From an uncultured Candidatus Peregrinibacteria bacterium (GTDB taxonomy: Bacteria; Patescibacteriota; Gracilibacteria; Peribacterales; Peribacteraceae): 64,000 nucleotides of DNA. The notes beneath the pieces are model-generated. The model saw only the letters and a program-made list of their open reading frames with translations. It made no database searches and had not been told where the DNA came from. Made by a program: the position numbers and the translations under genes. Position 1 is the stretch's first letter, and every line of letters begins with the position of its first letter. The stretch covers positions 1-64,000 of the forward strand of contig CALMES010000106.1 in assembly GCA_937863435.1 (NCBI GenBank), written 5' to 3'. This document shows, one piece after another, positions 25,549 to 33,376 of this stretch.

Positions 25549-26493
25549 ATGCAGTTCAGTGGCACCAGTATTCTCTCGGTCGACCAATTCAACCGGGAGG
25601 ATGTCGAGAACGTCTTCGCGCTCGCGGAGCGCTTGGAACCCATCGCGAAGCGCCAGGTACCCTGCGACATCCTACGGGGGTACATCCTCGGCAACCTCTT
25701 CTTCGAGCCCAGCACGAGGACACGCATGAGCTTCGCCAGCGCCTTCATGCGGCTCGGAGGACAGGTCAACGGCAGTGTGGGATTCGAGGCGACGTCCATG
25801 CACAAGGGGGAGACGCTTCGCGACACCATTCGGGCCGTGCAGGAATTCTGCGACATCATCGCCATGCGGCATCCCCGTGTCGGGGCAGCCAAGGAAGCTG
25901 CGCAGCTCGCGCGGGTTCCCGTCCTCAATGGTGGGGATGGCTCTGGGGAACACCCGACCCAAGCCCTGCTCGATCTTTTCACGATGCGACGGGAGCAAGG
26001 GAAGATCGACGGCCTGACGGTTGGATTCGTTGGTGACCTGTTCTTCGGACGTGCGGCACACTCGACCTGCAAGATGCTCACTGCCTTCAGCAGCATCAAG
26101 TTCGTGTGCATCGCGCAGGAACCTCTCCACATGCCGGGCGACATCGTTGAGCAGGCACGCACACGCGGCATGGATGTCGTCCAGAGTAGCGATTTCGAGG
26201 AGGCGATCCGGGAGACCGATGTCCTCTACATGACGCGCTTCCAGGAAGAGCGCTTCTCCGACCGCGCCGACCTGCGTTCCATTCAGCCGTTCGTGCTCAC
26301 CCGCGAATTGCTGGAGAAGAACTGCAAACCCACCGTCACTGTCATGCACCCACTTCCTCGTCTCACCGAGATCGCGCCGGAGGTGGATGGCATGGACAAG
26401 AACGCCGCCTATCTGCGCCAGCCGCAGAATGGGCTCCTCGTGAGGATGGCCCTCTTCCTCCTAACTCTCGGTAAGGAGGGAGACCTGGTCTGA
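25549..26493 (+). CDS. pyrB: Aspartate carbamoyltransferase catalytic subunit
   Basis: Condenses carbamoyl phosphate and aspartate, the committed step of pyrimidine synthesis. Key motifs: FFEPSTRTRMSF (STRT at residues 55-58 binds carbamoyl phosphate), HKGETLRDTI, HPTQALLDLF and MHPLPR. The 314 residues are normal and look intact. The start ATG 25549 is decided by a real Shine-Dalgarno (AAGGAAGTGG), which almost no neighbour has. GC-rich third codon positions, the strong promoter and the lack of other pyr genes around it suggest it arrived by transfer. It lies alone within the polysaccharide region. Confidence 0.95.
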   Translation: MQFSGTSILSVDQFNREDVENVFALAERLEPIAKRQVPCDILRGYILGNLFFEPSTRTRMSFASAFMRLGGQVNGSVGFEATSMHKGETLRDTIRAVQEFCDIIAMRHPRVGAAKEAAQLARVPVLNGGDGSGEHPTQALLDLFTMRREQGKIDGLTVGFVGDLFFGRAAHSTCKMLTAFSSIKFVCIAQEPLHMPGDIVEQARTRGMDVVQSSDFEEAIRETDVLYMTRFQEERFSDRADLRSIQPFVLTRELLEKNCKPTVTVMHPLPRLTEIAPEVDGMDKNAAYLRQPQNGLLVRMALFLLTLGKEGDLV

Positions 26494-26509
26494 AGCAGAG
26501 TCGAAGGAT

Positions 26510-26542
26510 GAGGGGAGGCCGGTTTCCGACCTCCTCTTTCTC
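26510..26542 (+). terminator. Terminator after pyrB
   Basis: GAGGGGAGGCCGG, loop TTT, CCGACCTCCTC and then TTTCTCC: a strong GC-rich stem followed by a moderate T tract. Confidence 0.75.
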
Positions 26543-28165
26543 CTACAGCGATTTATATTTCCGCCCCGCAGCTTCAATACTTCGTCCATTGAGGACTGAC
26601 CTCAGATCGTAAATAAGGCCATCAGACGTTGTTGCAGAGAGGAATTGCTCCGCACTGGCGGAGCGGTACTCTTGGTGGGGAACAAGAAGAGCTATTCCAT
26701 GGTAGGTGTTAGAGCGGAGGGAGCCGGGCGTTAGTCCCTGAACATCCATCTCTTCAGGGGAAACATGCGGATCATGGACGAAAACGTGCACACCTGTTGC
26801 TTGCAGTCTCTTTGCCACCTCAATGGCTTTGCTATTTCGGATGTCAGGAACGTTCTCCTTAAATGTGAGGCCGAGAACGAGAAGTTTCGCTTTATCTGAA
26901 GGCACCGACAAAGCATCTGTAATCTGTTTTGAGACGTACCCGCTCATGCTGTCATTCAGCGTCCGAGCAGCCGAAATCAGATCGACGTGTGTGCCAAGCT
27001 GCCCAGCTTTTTCAATCAAGTAATAGGGATCGACACCGATACAGTGCCCACCAACAAGACCGGGCGTGAACTTCAGGAAATTCCATTTTGTGCCTGCTGC
27101 TTCGAGCACATCGCGTATTGAAATGCCGATCTGATGACAGAGCGTGGCAATCTCATTCATGAAGGCAATATTCACGTCGCGCTGTGCGTTCTCAACTGCC
27201 TTTGCCATTTCTGCAACCTTGATGCTCGGTGCCCTATGGATACCAGCCCTCACGACTGAACCGTAAACGATACTGAGTGTTTCGAGTGTTTCGCGATCCT
27301 ACCCGGCGACGATCTTCGTGATCTTATCCACGGTCCGTTCCCTATCACCTGGATTGATACGTTCTGGCGAGTAGCCGACCTTGAAATCCATGCCGCACTT
27401 CATGCCCGATGCCTTTTCGAGGATTGGCACACAGATGTCCTCGGTGACACCCGGATACGCAGTCGATTCGTAGACGACGATGGACCCGCGCTTGAGATTG
27501 CGGCCAATGGTTTGCGTCGCGGATTCAAGTAATGAAAGATCTGGCTTGTGCTCTTCATCCACCGGTGTAGGAAGGGCGAGAATCACAATATCCGCTTCAC
27601 TCAAAATCTTCGGATCATCGCTGAAGATAATAGCTGCTTCTCGCAGTTGCTCAGGAGTCAACTCTCCAGTTCTATCGATACCGCTCTTGAGTTCCGCAAT
27701 GCGCTTACTGCTAATATCGTAGCCATATGTTTTGTACCCTCTCCGTGCAAAGGCATGAGTGAGCGGGAGTCCGACGTACCCGAGTCCGGTCACAGCAACT
27801 ACACGTTCTCGGATGAGAGCAATCTCTTCAGTAAGATTTGTCTGTACCTGCTCGGAAAGTCTGCGAAAAATTTCTCTCCGCCTGTCTCCTTCTGGTATTT
27901 CTTGATCAGAAGCGAAGTACTGATTAAAGAAGGCGGAGGACAATACGTCGCGCACATTGAGACTGGATGCTTGGCAGACTTCTCCTATTTTCCGATGGAT
28001 ACGTTCTATTGTCGCTTCGTCGAGCAACCCTTCGCTATCAAGTGATAGTGCTGACCCGATCAGTGTAGACAGGCGCTGTTCTGCTGTGGAGACGCTTGGC
28101 GGCATACTTGCAAAGAGTAAATTCTGAAGTATAGTATTATGTTTTCTTAAGCTTTCACCGTCCAT
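26543..28165 (-). pseudogene. UDP-sugar 6-dehydrogenase family (nucleotide-sugar dehydrogenase) interrupted by TAG
   Basis: Oxidises a UDP-hexose (WecC/TviB/Ugd type) for surface polysaccharide. The first part has the Rossmann motif VVAVTGLGYVGLPLTHAFA, YGYDISSKRI, ALPTPVDE and VGYSPERINPGDRERTV. The second, in the same frame, has the active-site Cys in GGHCIGVDPYYL and the C-terminal LVLGLTFKENVPDIRNSKA. A single TAG at 27299-27301 separates VDKITKIVAG from DRETLETLS, where family members continue without a break; CAG to TAG is the simplest cause. About 125 residues before the Rossmann fold (from ATG 28165) are an unusual N-terminal extension without recognised domain. Both parts look otherwise intact, so the mutation is recent or strain-specific. 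Confidence 0.85.
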
Positions 28166-28457
28166 GCCACTTCTAGGACTCGCTCTAATTTGGGTATTTG
28201 CAATTTTCTTGGGATGGAAGCACTTAAAGCTCTCGAAGTTGTAGACCTCCCTATACCTCAATGTTTCCGGATAATATAGAATTGTAATTTCGTCAATTTC
28301 CGCCTCATCAAGCCCTATTCCACTGTCACATTTGTAACATTCAGCCCCGACCGTGTTGCCCTCGGTTCTCTAAAACCCTACCCTCAAGAACGTTGTCTGG
28401 GACTCAAAGATAAAGTTCTAGACCGATCTGCCCAGCCAGAAATTAATATTGATAAAT

Positions 28458-28553
28458 CCTACAATCTCCAGAGCGGCCGTTCCCGGCCGCGGCGGTTTTA
28501 TCAAAGCGTCATGTACCGAGACCGCGGGCGCGAACGCCCGCTCTGGTTGTGTG
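28458..28553. repeat. REPIN: two REP palindromes in inverted orientation
   Basis: CCTACAATCTCCAGAGCGGC, CGTTCCCGGCCGCGG (28458-28493) and, inverted, CCGCGGGCGCGAACGCCCGC followed by TCTGGTTGTGTGG (28522-28553). Both are cores of the AGAGCGG-N-CGTTC-N-CCGCGG kind. It lies directly downstream of the RAYT gene. The rest of the gene-free stretch 28166-28597 is AT-rich and shows nothing assignable. Confidence 0.85.
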
Positions 28554-28597
28554 GGGATTGATTGGATTGTTTTACATTTCGAATAGATCGATCGCAG

Positions 28598-29053
28598 TTA
28601 CGCTTTCAGCGAATCATCTAATCTCGTCACGTCATATTTACCACTCGCTGAAGACCACGGATAATCTTTTGCTGTTGCACATAATCCCGCTTTGACTGGA
28701 TTTTGATCAATGTAGTCGAGCACTTTCCAGCCGTTTTGCGGAATACGAAGGTCATAACGCGGTTGCCACAAAGTTCCCTGTCCTATTTGATGAGCAAGGC
28801 CTGATTTGTAAGTATTCATAATTTGCGAAATGGTGACCGGCTCCAGAACATTCAAAAGAAAGTGGCAATGATCCGGCATAATGACAAAGCCAAAGAGCAG
28901 GAATGGGTGCAGTTGTTGCGTTCGATAGATTTGGTCGATGGCCTCTTGAGCAAATGCGGCATTGGAGAAAATTGGCGATCGATCACGAGTATTCGTCGTA
29001 ACGAAGAGCGGTCGATCGTTGCAATCGATGATGCGTCGTTTGACCATAGGCAA
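28598..29053 (-). CDS. REP-associated tyrosine transposase (RAYT, Y1 family)
   Basis: Single-strand DNA endonuclease of the IS200/IS605-related RAYT family, believed to spread REP sequences. The 151-residue protein has LFVTTNT, the HUH metal-binding motif as MPDHCHFLL (residues about 66-74), LWQPRYDLRI and the family's YIDQNPVKAGLC...DYPWSSA ending. The usual catalytic Tyr is probably the one in NTYKSG (residue about 92), although this was placed by eye. Its palindromic targets flank it on both sides (28458-28553 and 29089-29253) and one is 19 kb away, so it is likely or recently active. Domesticated, no inverted repeats of its own. Confidence 0.93.
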   Translation of the reverse strand: MPMVKRRIIDCNDRPLFVTTNTRDRSPIFSNAAFAQEAIDQIYRTQQLHPFLLFGFVIMPDHCHFLLNVLEPVTISQIMNTYKSGLAHQIGQGTLWQPRYDLRIPQNGWKVLDYIDQNPVKAGLCATAKDYPWSSASGKYDVTRLDDSLKA

Positions 29054-29088
29054 TGATTGTACAGGACGACGTTGTCGTAAAATAAACT

Positions 29089-29160
29089 GAGACCGCTGGC
29101 TCCCCCGCCTGAACGGATGCGTTCATCCGGGCAGGGAATGTTTGCTCTGGTTGTGGTTGT
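29089..29160. repeat. Degenerate REP palindrome upstream of RAYT
   Basis: GAGACCGCTGGC, then a hairpin CCGCCTGAACGGATGCGTTC with ATCCGGGCAGG, ending GCTCTGGTTGTGG as the inverted REP at 28522-28553 does. Confidence 0.6.
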
Positions 29161-29205
29161 GATTTTTTAACCCGAACTCTGCCGGTCAAAATAATTTAAT
29201 AATTT

Positions 29206-29253
29206 CCACAATCTCCAGAGCGGCCGTTCCCGGCCGCGGCGGTTTGATCAAAA
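29206..29253. repeat. REP palindrome upstream of RAYT
   Basis: CCACAATCTCCAGAGCGGCC, then GTTCCCGGCCGCGGCGGTTT; nearly identical over more than 35 bases to the copy at 28458-28506. Confidence 0.88.
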
Positions 29254-29269
29254 CATCAGCATGTGCTGA

Positions 29270-29881
29270 TTATTCCTTTTTCTTCGCCCCACCCTTCCCC
29301 TTCTTCAAAAACTTCTCGCTGAGTGTCGCCGTTTCCATTTCTTTAATAGTCGTGAGGATGATTGCTGGCAGTTGTTTCATGGTCGGAGCGATGGCTTTCA
29401 TGTCTTCGTCGGTCAGCTTGGAAAGAACCCAGGCAGCCAGGTCGAATCCTTCCGGCTGACGGCCGATCCCCAGGCGGAGGCGTGGGAAATCTTCGCCGAA
29501 GCTTTCGACGATGGATTTAAGACCGTTATGGGTGCCAGGTCCGCCGCTCATGCGCAGGCGGTAGGTGCCGAGTGCGATATCGATATCGTCGCAAAATACA
29601 AGAATCTGCGTTTTGGGATTCAGCTTGTAGAATTTGATGATCTTGGCAATCGCTTCGCCCGAGCGGTTCATGAAGGTGTAGGGCTTTACGAGCAGGCACG
29701 GCCGGTCGTTGATGCGCGCTTCCTGTACGAAGCTCAAAAACTTCGATTGCTTGTCTTCCCACTCCCCTTCTCCGTATTTTTTGGAGAGTTCATCAATCGC
29801 CAGAAAGCCCATGTTGTGGCGCGTCTGCTCGTACGCTTTGCCGGGGTTTCCAAGGCCGATGAAGAGAAATTGAGGTCTCAT
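29270..29881 (-). CDS. pth: Peptidyl-tRNA hydrolase
   Basis: Releases tRNA from peptidyl-tRNAs that drop off the ribosome. The 203-residue protein starts QFLFIGLGNPGKAYEQTRHNMGF, carrying the conserved GLGNPG and the catalytic His in RHN; LVKPYTFMNRSGEAI, VFCDDIDIALG and SGGPGTHNGLKSI follow. A Lys-rich tail extends the C-terminus by a few residues (KKGKGGAKKKE). A periodic hairpin lies directly before its start. Confidence 0.96.
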   Translation of the reverse strand: MRPQFLFIGLGNPGKAYEQTRHNMGFLAIDELSKKYGEGEWEDKQSKFLSFVQEARINDRPCLLVKPYTFMNRSGEAIAKIIKFYKLNPKTQILVFCDDIDIALGTYRLRMSGGPGTHNGLKSIVESFGEDFPRLRLGIGRQPEGFDLAAWVLSKLTDEDMKAIAPTMKQLPAIILTTIKEMETATLSEKFLKKGKGGAKKKE

Positions 29882-29910
29882 AGAGAGGTGTCGCTAAAAT
29901 ATACTGGTAA

Positions 29911-30008
29911 AAATTCGAAGTTCAAAGAACCAAATACGAAACAAGCTCGAATTTCGAACTTTTAAATTCGAATTTGTTTAGAATTTCGCATTTAGTTCTT
30001 CGTATTTC
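29911..30008. repeat. Period-7 inverted hairpin (ATTCGAA word), copy 1
   Basis: Left arm ATTCGAA GTTCAAA GAACCAA ATACGAA; right arm TTAGAAT TTCGCAT TTAGTTC TTCGTAT. Its reverse complement matches the copy at 30702-30797 over most of its length, so the two copies flank the membrane gene 30007-30639 in inverted orientation. A third relative lies at 46955-47055. Confidence 0.8.
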
Positions 30009-30639
30009 ATTTATCATCCTCTGTTTCTTCTGCATCGTCTGGTTCTTCTGTTTCTTCTTCCTCAAATCTCTCACTATTCATACTGCCGGCTACAAACTCA
30101 GCCAGAAGATTCTGCACGGTTTTAGCGTCTTTCAGGTTTTTCTTATGCATGTAGGTTTCCAGATTTTCCAATATTTTGGACTCCACCAGCTTGGGGTTTT
30201 TCACGTGTGGAATGCTCACTTCGCTGCCGGTGGAAATTTTTTCGAGTGTGAGGGTGCCGATGCGCAAAAGGGTGGGCATTATGCCTTTTATCTCGTAACT
30301 TGCGGCCTCAATATCACTGTACAAAATACGGGCTGAAGTTCTATGAAACCAGCCCTTCCATTCCAGATCAATCACACCTTTGTTGGTGATCAGCCAGGCA
30401 TCCAAATAGTAATCCAGAAAATTGCGGATCCACCAGACAATAGAGCCGACACTCAGGAGTGAAACGCCGTAGAAGACGTATTTTTCGCCGCGCATCGACA
30501 GCAGCAGAATCCACAGCAAGATGAACACGACCGTTGGCAGCACAAGCTCTTTCACGCCGATCATCCAGTATTTATGCACGACAAGATGAATTTTTTCATC
30601 TTCTCCCAGATGCTGCTTAAAGAAGAATTTTTCCAGCAT
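30007..30639 (-). CDS. Membrane protein with a PH-like domain
   Basis: A 210-residue protein with two adjacent membrane segments (residues about 28-46 and 54-76), followed by a domain resembling bacterial PH domains of the YdbS/bPH type (DAWLITNKGVIDLEWKGWFH, ARILYSDIEAASYEIKG). The C-terminus is very acidic (EEEETEEPDDAEETEDDK). Function unknown. The upstream start at 30702 would lie in the flanking repeat; ATG 30639 opens a plausible cytoplasmic N-terminus. The stop overlaps the end of the hairpin at 29911-30008. Confidence 0.8.
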   Translation of the reverse strand: MLEKFFFKQHLGEDEKIHLVVHKYWMIGVKELVLPTVVFILLWILLLSMRGEKYVFYGVSLLSVGSIVWWIRNFLDYYLDAWLITNKGVIDLEWKGWFHRTSARILYSDIEAASYEIKGIMPTLLRIGTLTLEKISTGSEVSIPHVKNPKLVESKILENLETYMHKKNLKDAKTVQNLLAEFVAGSMNSERFEEEETEEPDDAEETEDDK

Positions 30640-30701
30640 GGGGTGTAGTGTAATGGAAAACGAAGTTGCTGTATATCTGTGCCAATTGATCACGCAAAAC
30701 A

Positions 30702-30797
30702 CGAAGAACTAAATGCGAAATTCTAAACAAATTCGAATTCGAAACTTCTCCATTCGAACTTGTCTCGTATTTGGTTCCTTGATCTTCGTTTTTTTTA
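30702..30797. repeat. Period-7 inverted hairpin (ATTCGAA word), copy 2
   Basis: ACGAAGA ACTAAAT GCGAAAT TCTAAAC AAATTCG, then complementary TTCGAAC TTGTCTC GTATTTG GTTCCTT GATCTTC. Inverted relative to the copy at 29911-30008. Confidence 0.75.
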
Positions 30798-30807
30798 GAT
30801 AAAACAC

Positions 30808-30836
30808 TTAGAGCTTCCATCCATCTCTGTTATACT
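30808..30836 (+). promoter_or_regulatory. Promoter of lepB, predicted leaderless
   Basis: TTAGAG at 30808-30813, a 17-base spacer and TATACT at 30831-30836; ATG follows after 9 bases. Confidence 0.5.
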
Positions 30837-30845
30837 TGTCTCCGT

Positions 30846-31475
30846 ATGCCTTCCCCTTCCGCTACCACTCGCAGTATCTGGTTTCATGTGTTCGATGTCA
30901 TCTTGAACATTGCCATCATTGTGGCGATTGTGGGCACTATCCGCACATTTGTCGTGTCACCGTTTCAGATAGAGGGTCATAGCATGGATCCAACGCTGGA
31001 TGACCGCGAATATATCGTGATCAACAAGTTCCGGTACCTCATGGGCAAGCCTCAGCGCGGAGATGTCGTCGTCTTTCGTCCGCCGACAGATGTGAGCAAA
31101 TTTTACGTCAAACGCGTGATCGGGATGCCGGGCGAAACGATTGCCATTCGCGACGGTTATGTGTTTCTGCGTGACAAGGTGAAAGGTGATATCAGGCTGG
31201 AAGAGCCGTACTTGAGCCCAATGAATGCCGGCCATACCTACGTTTACCCGGTTAACAGCGGTAACCCGGCCGAAGAGGTGTTCACGGTTCCAGAAGGCCA
31301 ATATTTCCTGCTTGGCGATAATCGCCAGGGCAGCCTGGATTCACGCAGTTTCGGCCATATTGGTTCCAATAACACTGCCTACATTCCAACGCCGAACATA
31401 AAGGGAAGTGTGTGGTTTGTGGCCCTGCCGATCACCAAAATTCATGCGTTTGAGCCGCAGAATTATGGACTGTAG
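30846..31475 (+). CDS. lepB: Signal peptidase I
   Basis: Membrane serine peptidase that removes signal peptides. One N-terminal membrane segment (residues about 13-37), then the catalytic Ser46 in EGHSMDPTL and Lys89 in FYVKRVIGMPGE, and the conserved GDNRQGSLDSR-FG block (family: GDNR-NS-DSR-W/FG). The 209-residue length is that of Gram-positive-type SPase I. A period-9 hairpin starts at its stop codon. Confidence 0.97.
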   Translation: MPSPSATTRSIWFHVFDVILNIAIIVAIVGTIRTFVVSPFQIEGHSMDPTLDDREYIVINKFRYLMGKPQRGDVVVFRPPTDVSKFYVKRVIGMPGETIAIRDGYVFLRDKVKGDIRLEEPYLSPMNAGHTYVYPVNSGNPAEEVFTVPEGQYFLLGDNRQGSLDSRSFGHIGSNNTAYIPTPNIKGSVWFVALPITKIHAFEPQNYGL

Positions 31476-31603
31476 GGTAAGGCGGGTAAAGAAGGTATGG
31501 CGAGTAAGGCGGGTATTTTTTGTATAAAAAAACTCCATGCTTGTAATGATTTGGGTACCCACCTTACCCACAATACTCGCCATACCCACCTTACCTTCTC
31601 GCC
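31474..31603. repeat. Period-9 inverted hairpin (GTAAGGCGG word), copy 1
   Basis: Left arm GTAAGGCGG GTAAAGAAG GTATGGCGA GTAAGGCGG GTATTTTTT; right arm TACCCACCT TACCCACAA TACTCGCCA TACCCACCT TACCTTCTC. Perfect phasing of 9 bases in both arms. It fills most of the lepB-secE spacer and could act as a terminator. Confidence 0.85.
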
Positions 31604-31684
31604 CCCAAATCATCTTGCACATTCCCCGCCCTTGGCTCATACTACGCGTAGAAGGCCGCGAAGGCCTTTTTCCCTTACACTTTT

Positions 31685-31864
31685 ATGAGCGCTCTTGCGT
31701 CTTACATTACTGGCAGTCTTGAGGAGCTGCGTCACGTTCAGTGGCCAACCCAGCAGCAGGCAATCCGTCTTACTGTTATCGTTATTGTATTTATTGCCGT
31801 GAATTCAGCTATTTTCGGTCTGGTCGACTTTGGTATCTCCAAGTTCCTAAGCGTCACTCTCTAA
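31685..31864 (+). CDS. secE: Preprotein translocase subunit SecE
   Basis: Small essential subunit of the SecYEG channel. The 59-residue protein reads SALASYITGSLEELRHVQWP followed by TQQQAIRLTVIVIVFIAVNS, the standard amphipathic helix with the E-L-xx-V-x-WP signature and one membrane segment. nusG follows 12 bases later, the usual secE-nusG pair. Start ATG 31685 with a pyrimidine-rich leader and no Shine-Dalgarno. Confidence 0.95.
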   Translation: MSALASYITGSLEELRHVQWPTQQQAIRLTVIVIVFIAVNSAIFGLVDFGISKFLSVTL

Positions 31865-31876
31865 CCTCTCTTCTCT

Positions 31877-32422
31877 ATGGGAAAGCAAGATCCGTCAGCG
31901 GGTAGAAACTGGTACGTCATTCACACCTACTCCGGCTACGAAGACAGCGTCAAAAAATCTCTCGAGCAGCGCTCGGAAACACTTGGCATGACCGACTATA
32001 TTTTCCAGGTCGTTGTCCCCAAAGAAAAGCAGATTGTCTTCAAGAAAGGCGAGCCGACAGAAGAGGAGCGCAAATTGTTTCCGGGCTACGTGTTACTCGA
32101 CATGATTGTGACAGATGATAGCTGGTATGTAGTGCGCAATACGCCAAACGTGACCGGCTTCGTTGGTTCCGGCAACATTCCGGTTCCAGTGACTCCGGAG
32201 GAATTCGGCGTTATTGAACGTCGTGTTGGTGAGCAGAGCGCCAAGTTCAAGAGTGACTTCCAGGTGGGTGATCTCGTGGTCATCATCGACGGTCCGTTCA
32301 AGAACTATGAAGGTGCAGTCGATAGCGTGGATGTCGACAAGGGCAAGCTGACCGTGCTCGTTCTCATCTTCGATCGCGATACGCCAGTGGAATTGGATTT
32401 CACGCAAGTCCGAAAGAAGTAA
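31877..32422 (+). CDS. nusG: Transcription termination/antitermination protein NusG
   Basis: Binds RNA polymerase and couples it to the ribosome or Rho. N-terminal NGN domain with NWYVIHTYSGYEDSVKKSLE and FPGYVLLDMI, then the KOW domain DFQVGDLVVIIDGPFKNYEG. The 181-residue length is standard. It follows secE as usual; the expected rplK-rplA genes do not follow, since a period-7 hairpin and an exported protein come next. Confidence 0.97.
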   Translation: MGKQDPSAGRNWYVIHTYSGYEDSVKKSLEQRSETLGMTDYIFQVVVPKEKQIVFKKGEPTEEERKLFPGYVLLDMIVTDDSWYVVRNTPNVTGFVGSGNIPVPVTPEEFGVIERRVGEQSAKFKSDFQVGDLVVIIDGPFKNYEGAVDSVDVDKGKLTVLVLIFDRDTPVELDFTQVRKK

Positions 32423-32448
32423 GGTTGAGAGATTACTCGTGAGAAGTT

Positions 32449-32538
32449 GTTCGTTTTTGATTTATAGTTTTTAGTTCTATAGCTTTGATAGAACGATGTT
32501 TGAGAAACAAAAAACCAAAAACCAGTAACCAAAAACTT
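32449..32538. repeat. Period-7 inverted hairpin (TTTTTAG/AACCAAA word)
   Basis: Left arm TTTTTGA TTTATAG TTTTTAG TTCTATA; right arm AACAAAA AACCAAA AACCAGT AACCAAA AAC. Partly complementary, located after nusG. Confidence 0.65.
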
Positions 32539-32637
32539 TGTCTGGCTGACTTTTCATTAAGATCCTGCTGATTTTAATCACATTCTTCCACTATTTATGT
32601 TACACTCGGCACGTTCTTTCTTTACCTTTCCCTTTTT

Positions 32638-33267
32638 ATGCGTACAAAACTCGTTCTGCTCTCGTTCCTCGCTACAGTTCTTGTTCCCACCAGCGCTTTT
32701 GCTCTGGACGGAATCGGTCGTCGTGTCAATGTGATCGGCACAGTCAAATCGACTGAATTCAATGCCACCCAGAAAGCGGATGGCAACGGCGGTATTCTGA
32801 TGGTGCTTGCTGCCAATGGCCAGATGGTCAAAGTGACTATGGATCCGTACACCAAGGTGATGCGTGAGGGGTCTTCCAGCCGTCGTGAGCTGAAGACTAC
32901 CGATATTGCCGCCAACATGCAGATCCGTTTCAACGGTGTGCGCAAAGGCATAGACGAGGTTGCCGCGTCCATGGTCATTATCCAGAACATCGAAACAACA
33001 CCGCAGCTGACGCAAAACGGTACTATTGTTTCCATTAATCAGTCGTCTATTACGGTTGTTGTCAGCAATGGAGCGGTCAATACGTACAACATCAACAGTG
33101 ACACAGAGATCAATATCAACTATCAGGTATTTGGCATGGAAGCTCTGTCGCTCATCGGCAAAGACGTTTTCATCTCTCTCAATCCGCAGGATCTCAAGCA
33201 GGCCAAAATCCTGCGTGTGACAGCCAAGGCCAAGAACAACACGATCTACAACAACATGACTAATTAA
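32638..33267 (+). CDS. Exported protein of DUF5666-like beta-rich type
   Basis: A 209-residue protein with a clean signal peptide (residues 1-22, KLVLLSFLATVLVPTSAFA) and two similar beta-rich halves, each with the pattern G-T-V/I-x-S-x ... V-x-V (NVIGTVKSTEFNATQ, NGTIVSINQSSITVVV). This resembles the OB-like repeats of DUF5666-type exported proteins; the assignment is only by pattern. Function unknown. Pyrimidine-rich leader; TACACT about 30 bases upstream of the ATG may be the -10. A good terminator follows. Confidence 0.75.
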   Translation: MRTKLVLLSFLATVLVPTSAFALDGIGRRVNVIGTVKSTEFNATQKADGNGGILMVLAANGQMVKVTMDPYTKVMREGSSSRRELKTTDIAANMQIRFNGVRKGIDEVAASMVIIQNIETTPQLTQNGTIVSINQSSITVVVSNGAVNTYNINSDTEININYQVFGMEALSLIGKDVFISLNPQDLKQAKILRVTAKAKNNTIYNNMTN

Positions 33268-33296
33268 GCCAGGAGCAACGACGAATCGTAATGAAC

Positions 33297-33324
33297 AAAG
33301 AGCATCCGCAAGGGTGCTCTTTTT
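33297..33324 (+). terminator. Rho-independent terminator
   Basis: AAAGAGCATCC, loop GCAA, GGGTGCTCTTTTT, located 30 bases after the stop of the exported protein gene. Confidence 0.88.
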
Positions 33325-33376
33325 CGAAGTATGAATTACGACAAGTTCGTACTTCGTAATTCGAGATTCGTAATCC
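33324..33376. repeat. Period-7 repeat (ATTCGTA word) running into murJ
   Basis: GTTCGTA CTTCGTA ATTCGAG ATTCGTA ATCCG, with a partial complement CGAAGTA TGAATTA CGAC just before. On minus it encodes the last 12-13 codons and stop of murJ. Confidence 0.7.

Noticed and set aside
27299-27301. Reassigned TAG codon (alternative genetic code)
   Set aside because: TAG ends other intact genes in the window, such as obgE and the exported protein at 6911-7687, so a single nonsense mutation is simpler.
28598-29053. Complete IS200/IS605 insertion sequence
   Set aside because: The protein ends like a RAYT and the flanking palindromes are REPs, with no defined IS ends or TnpB.
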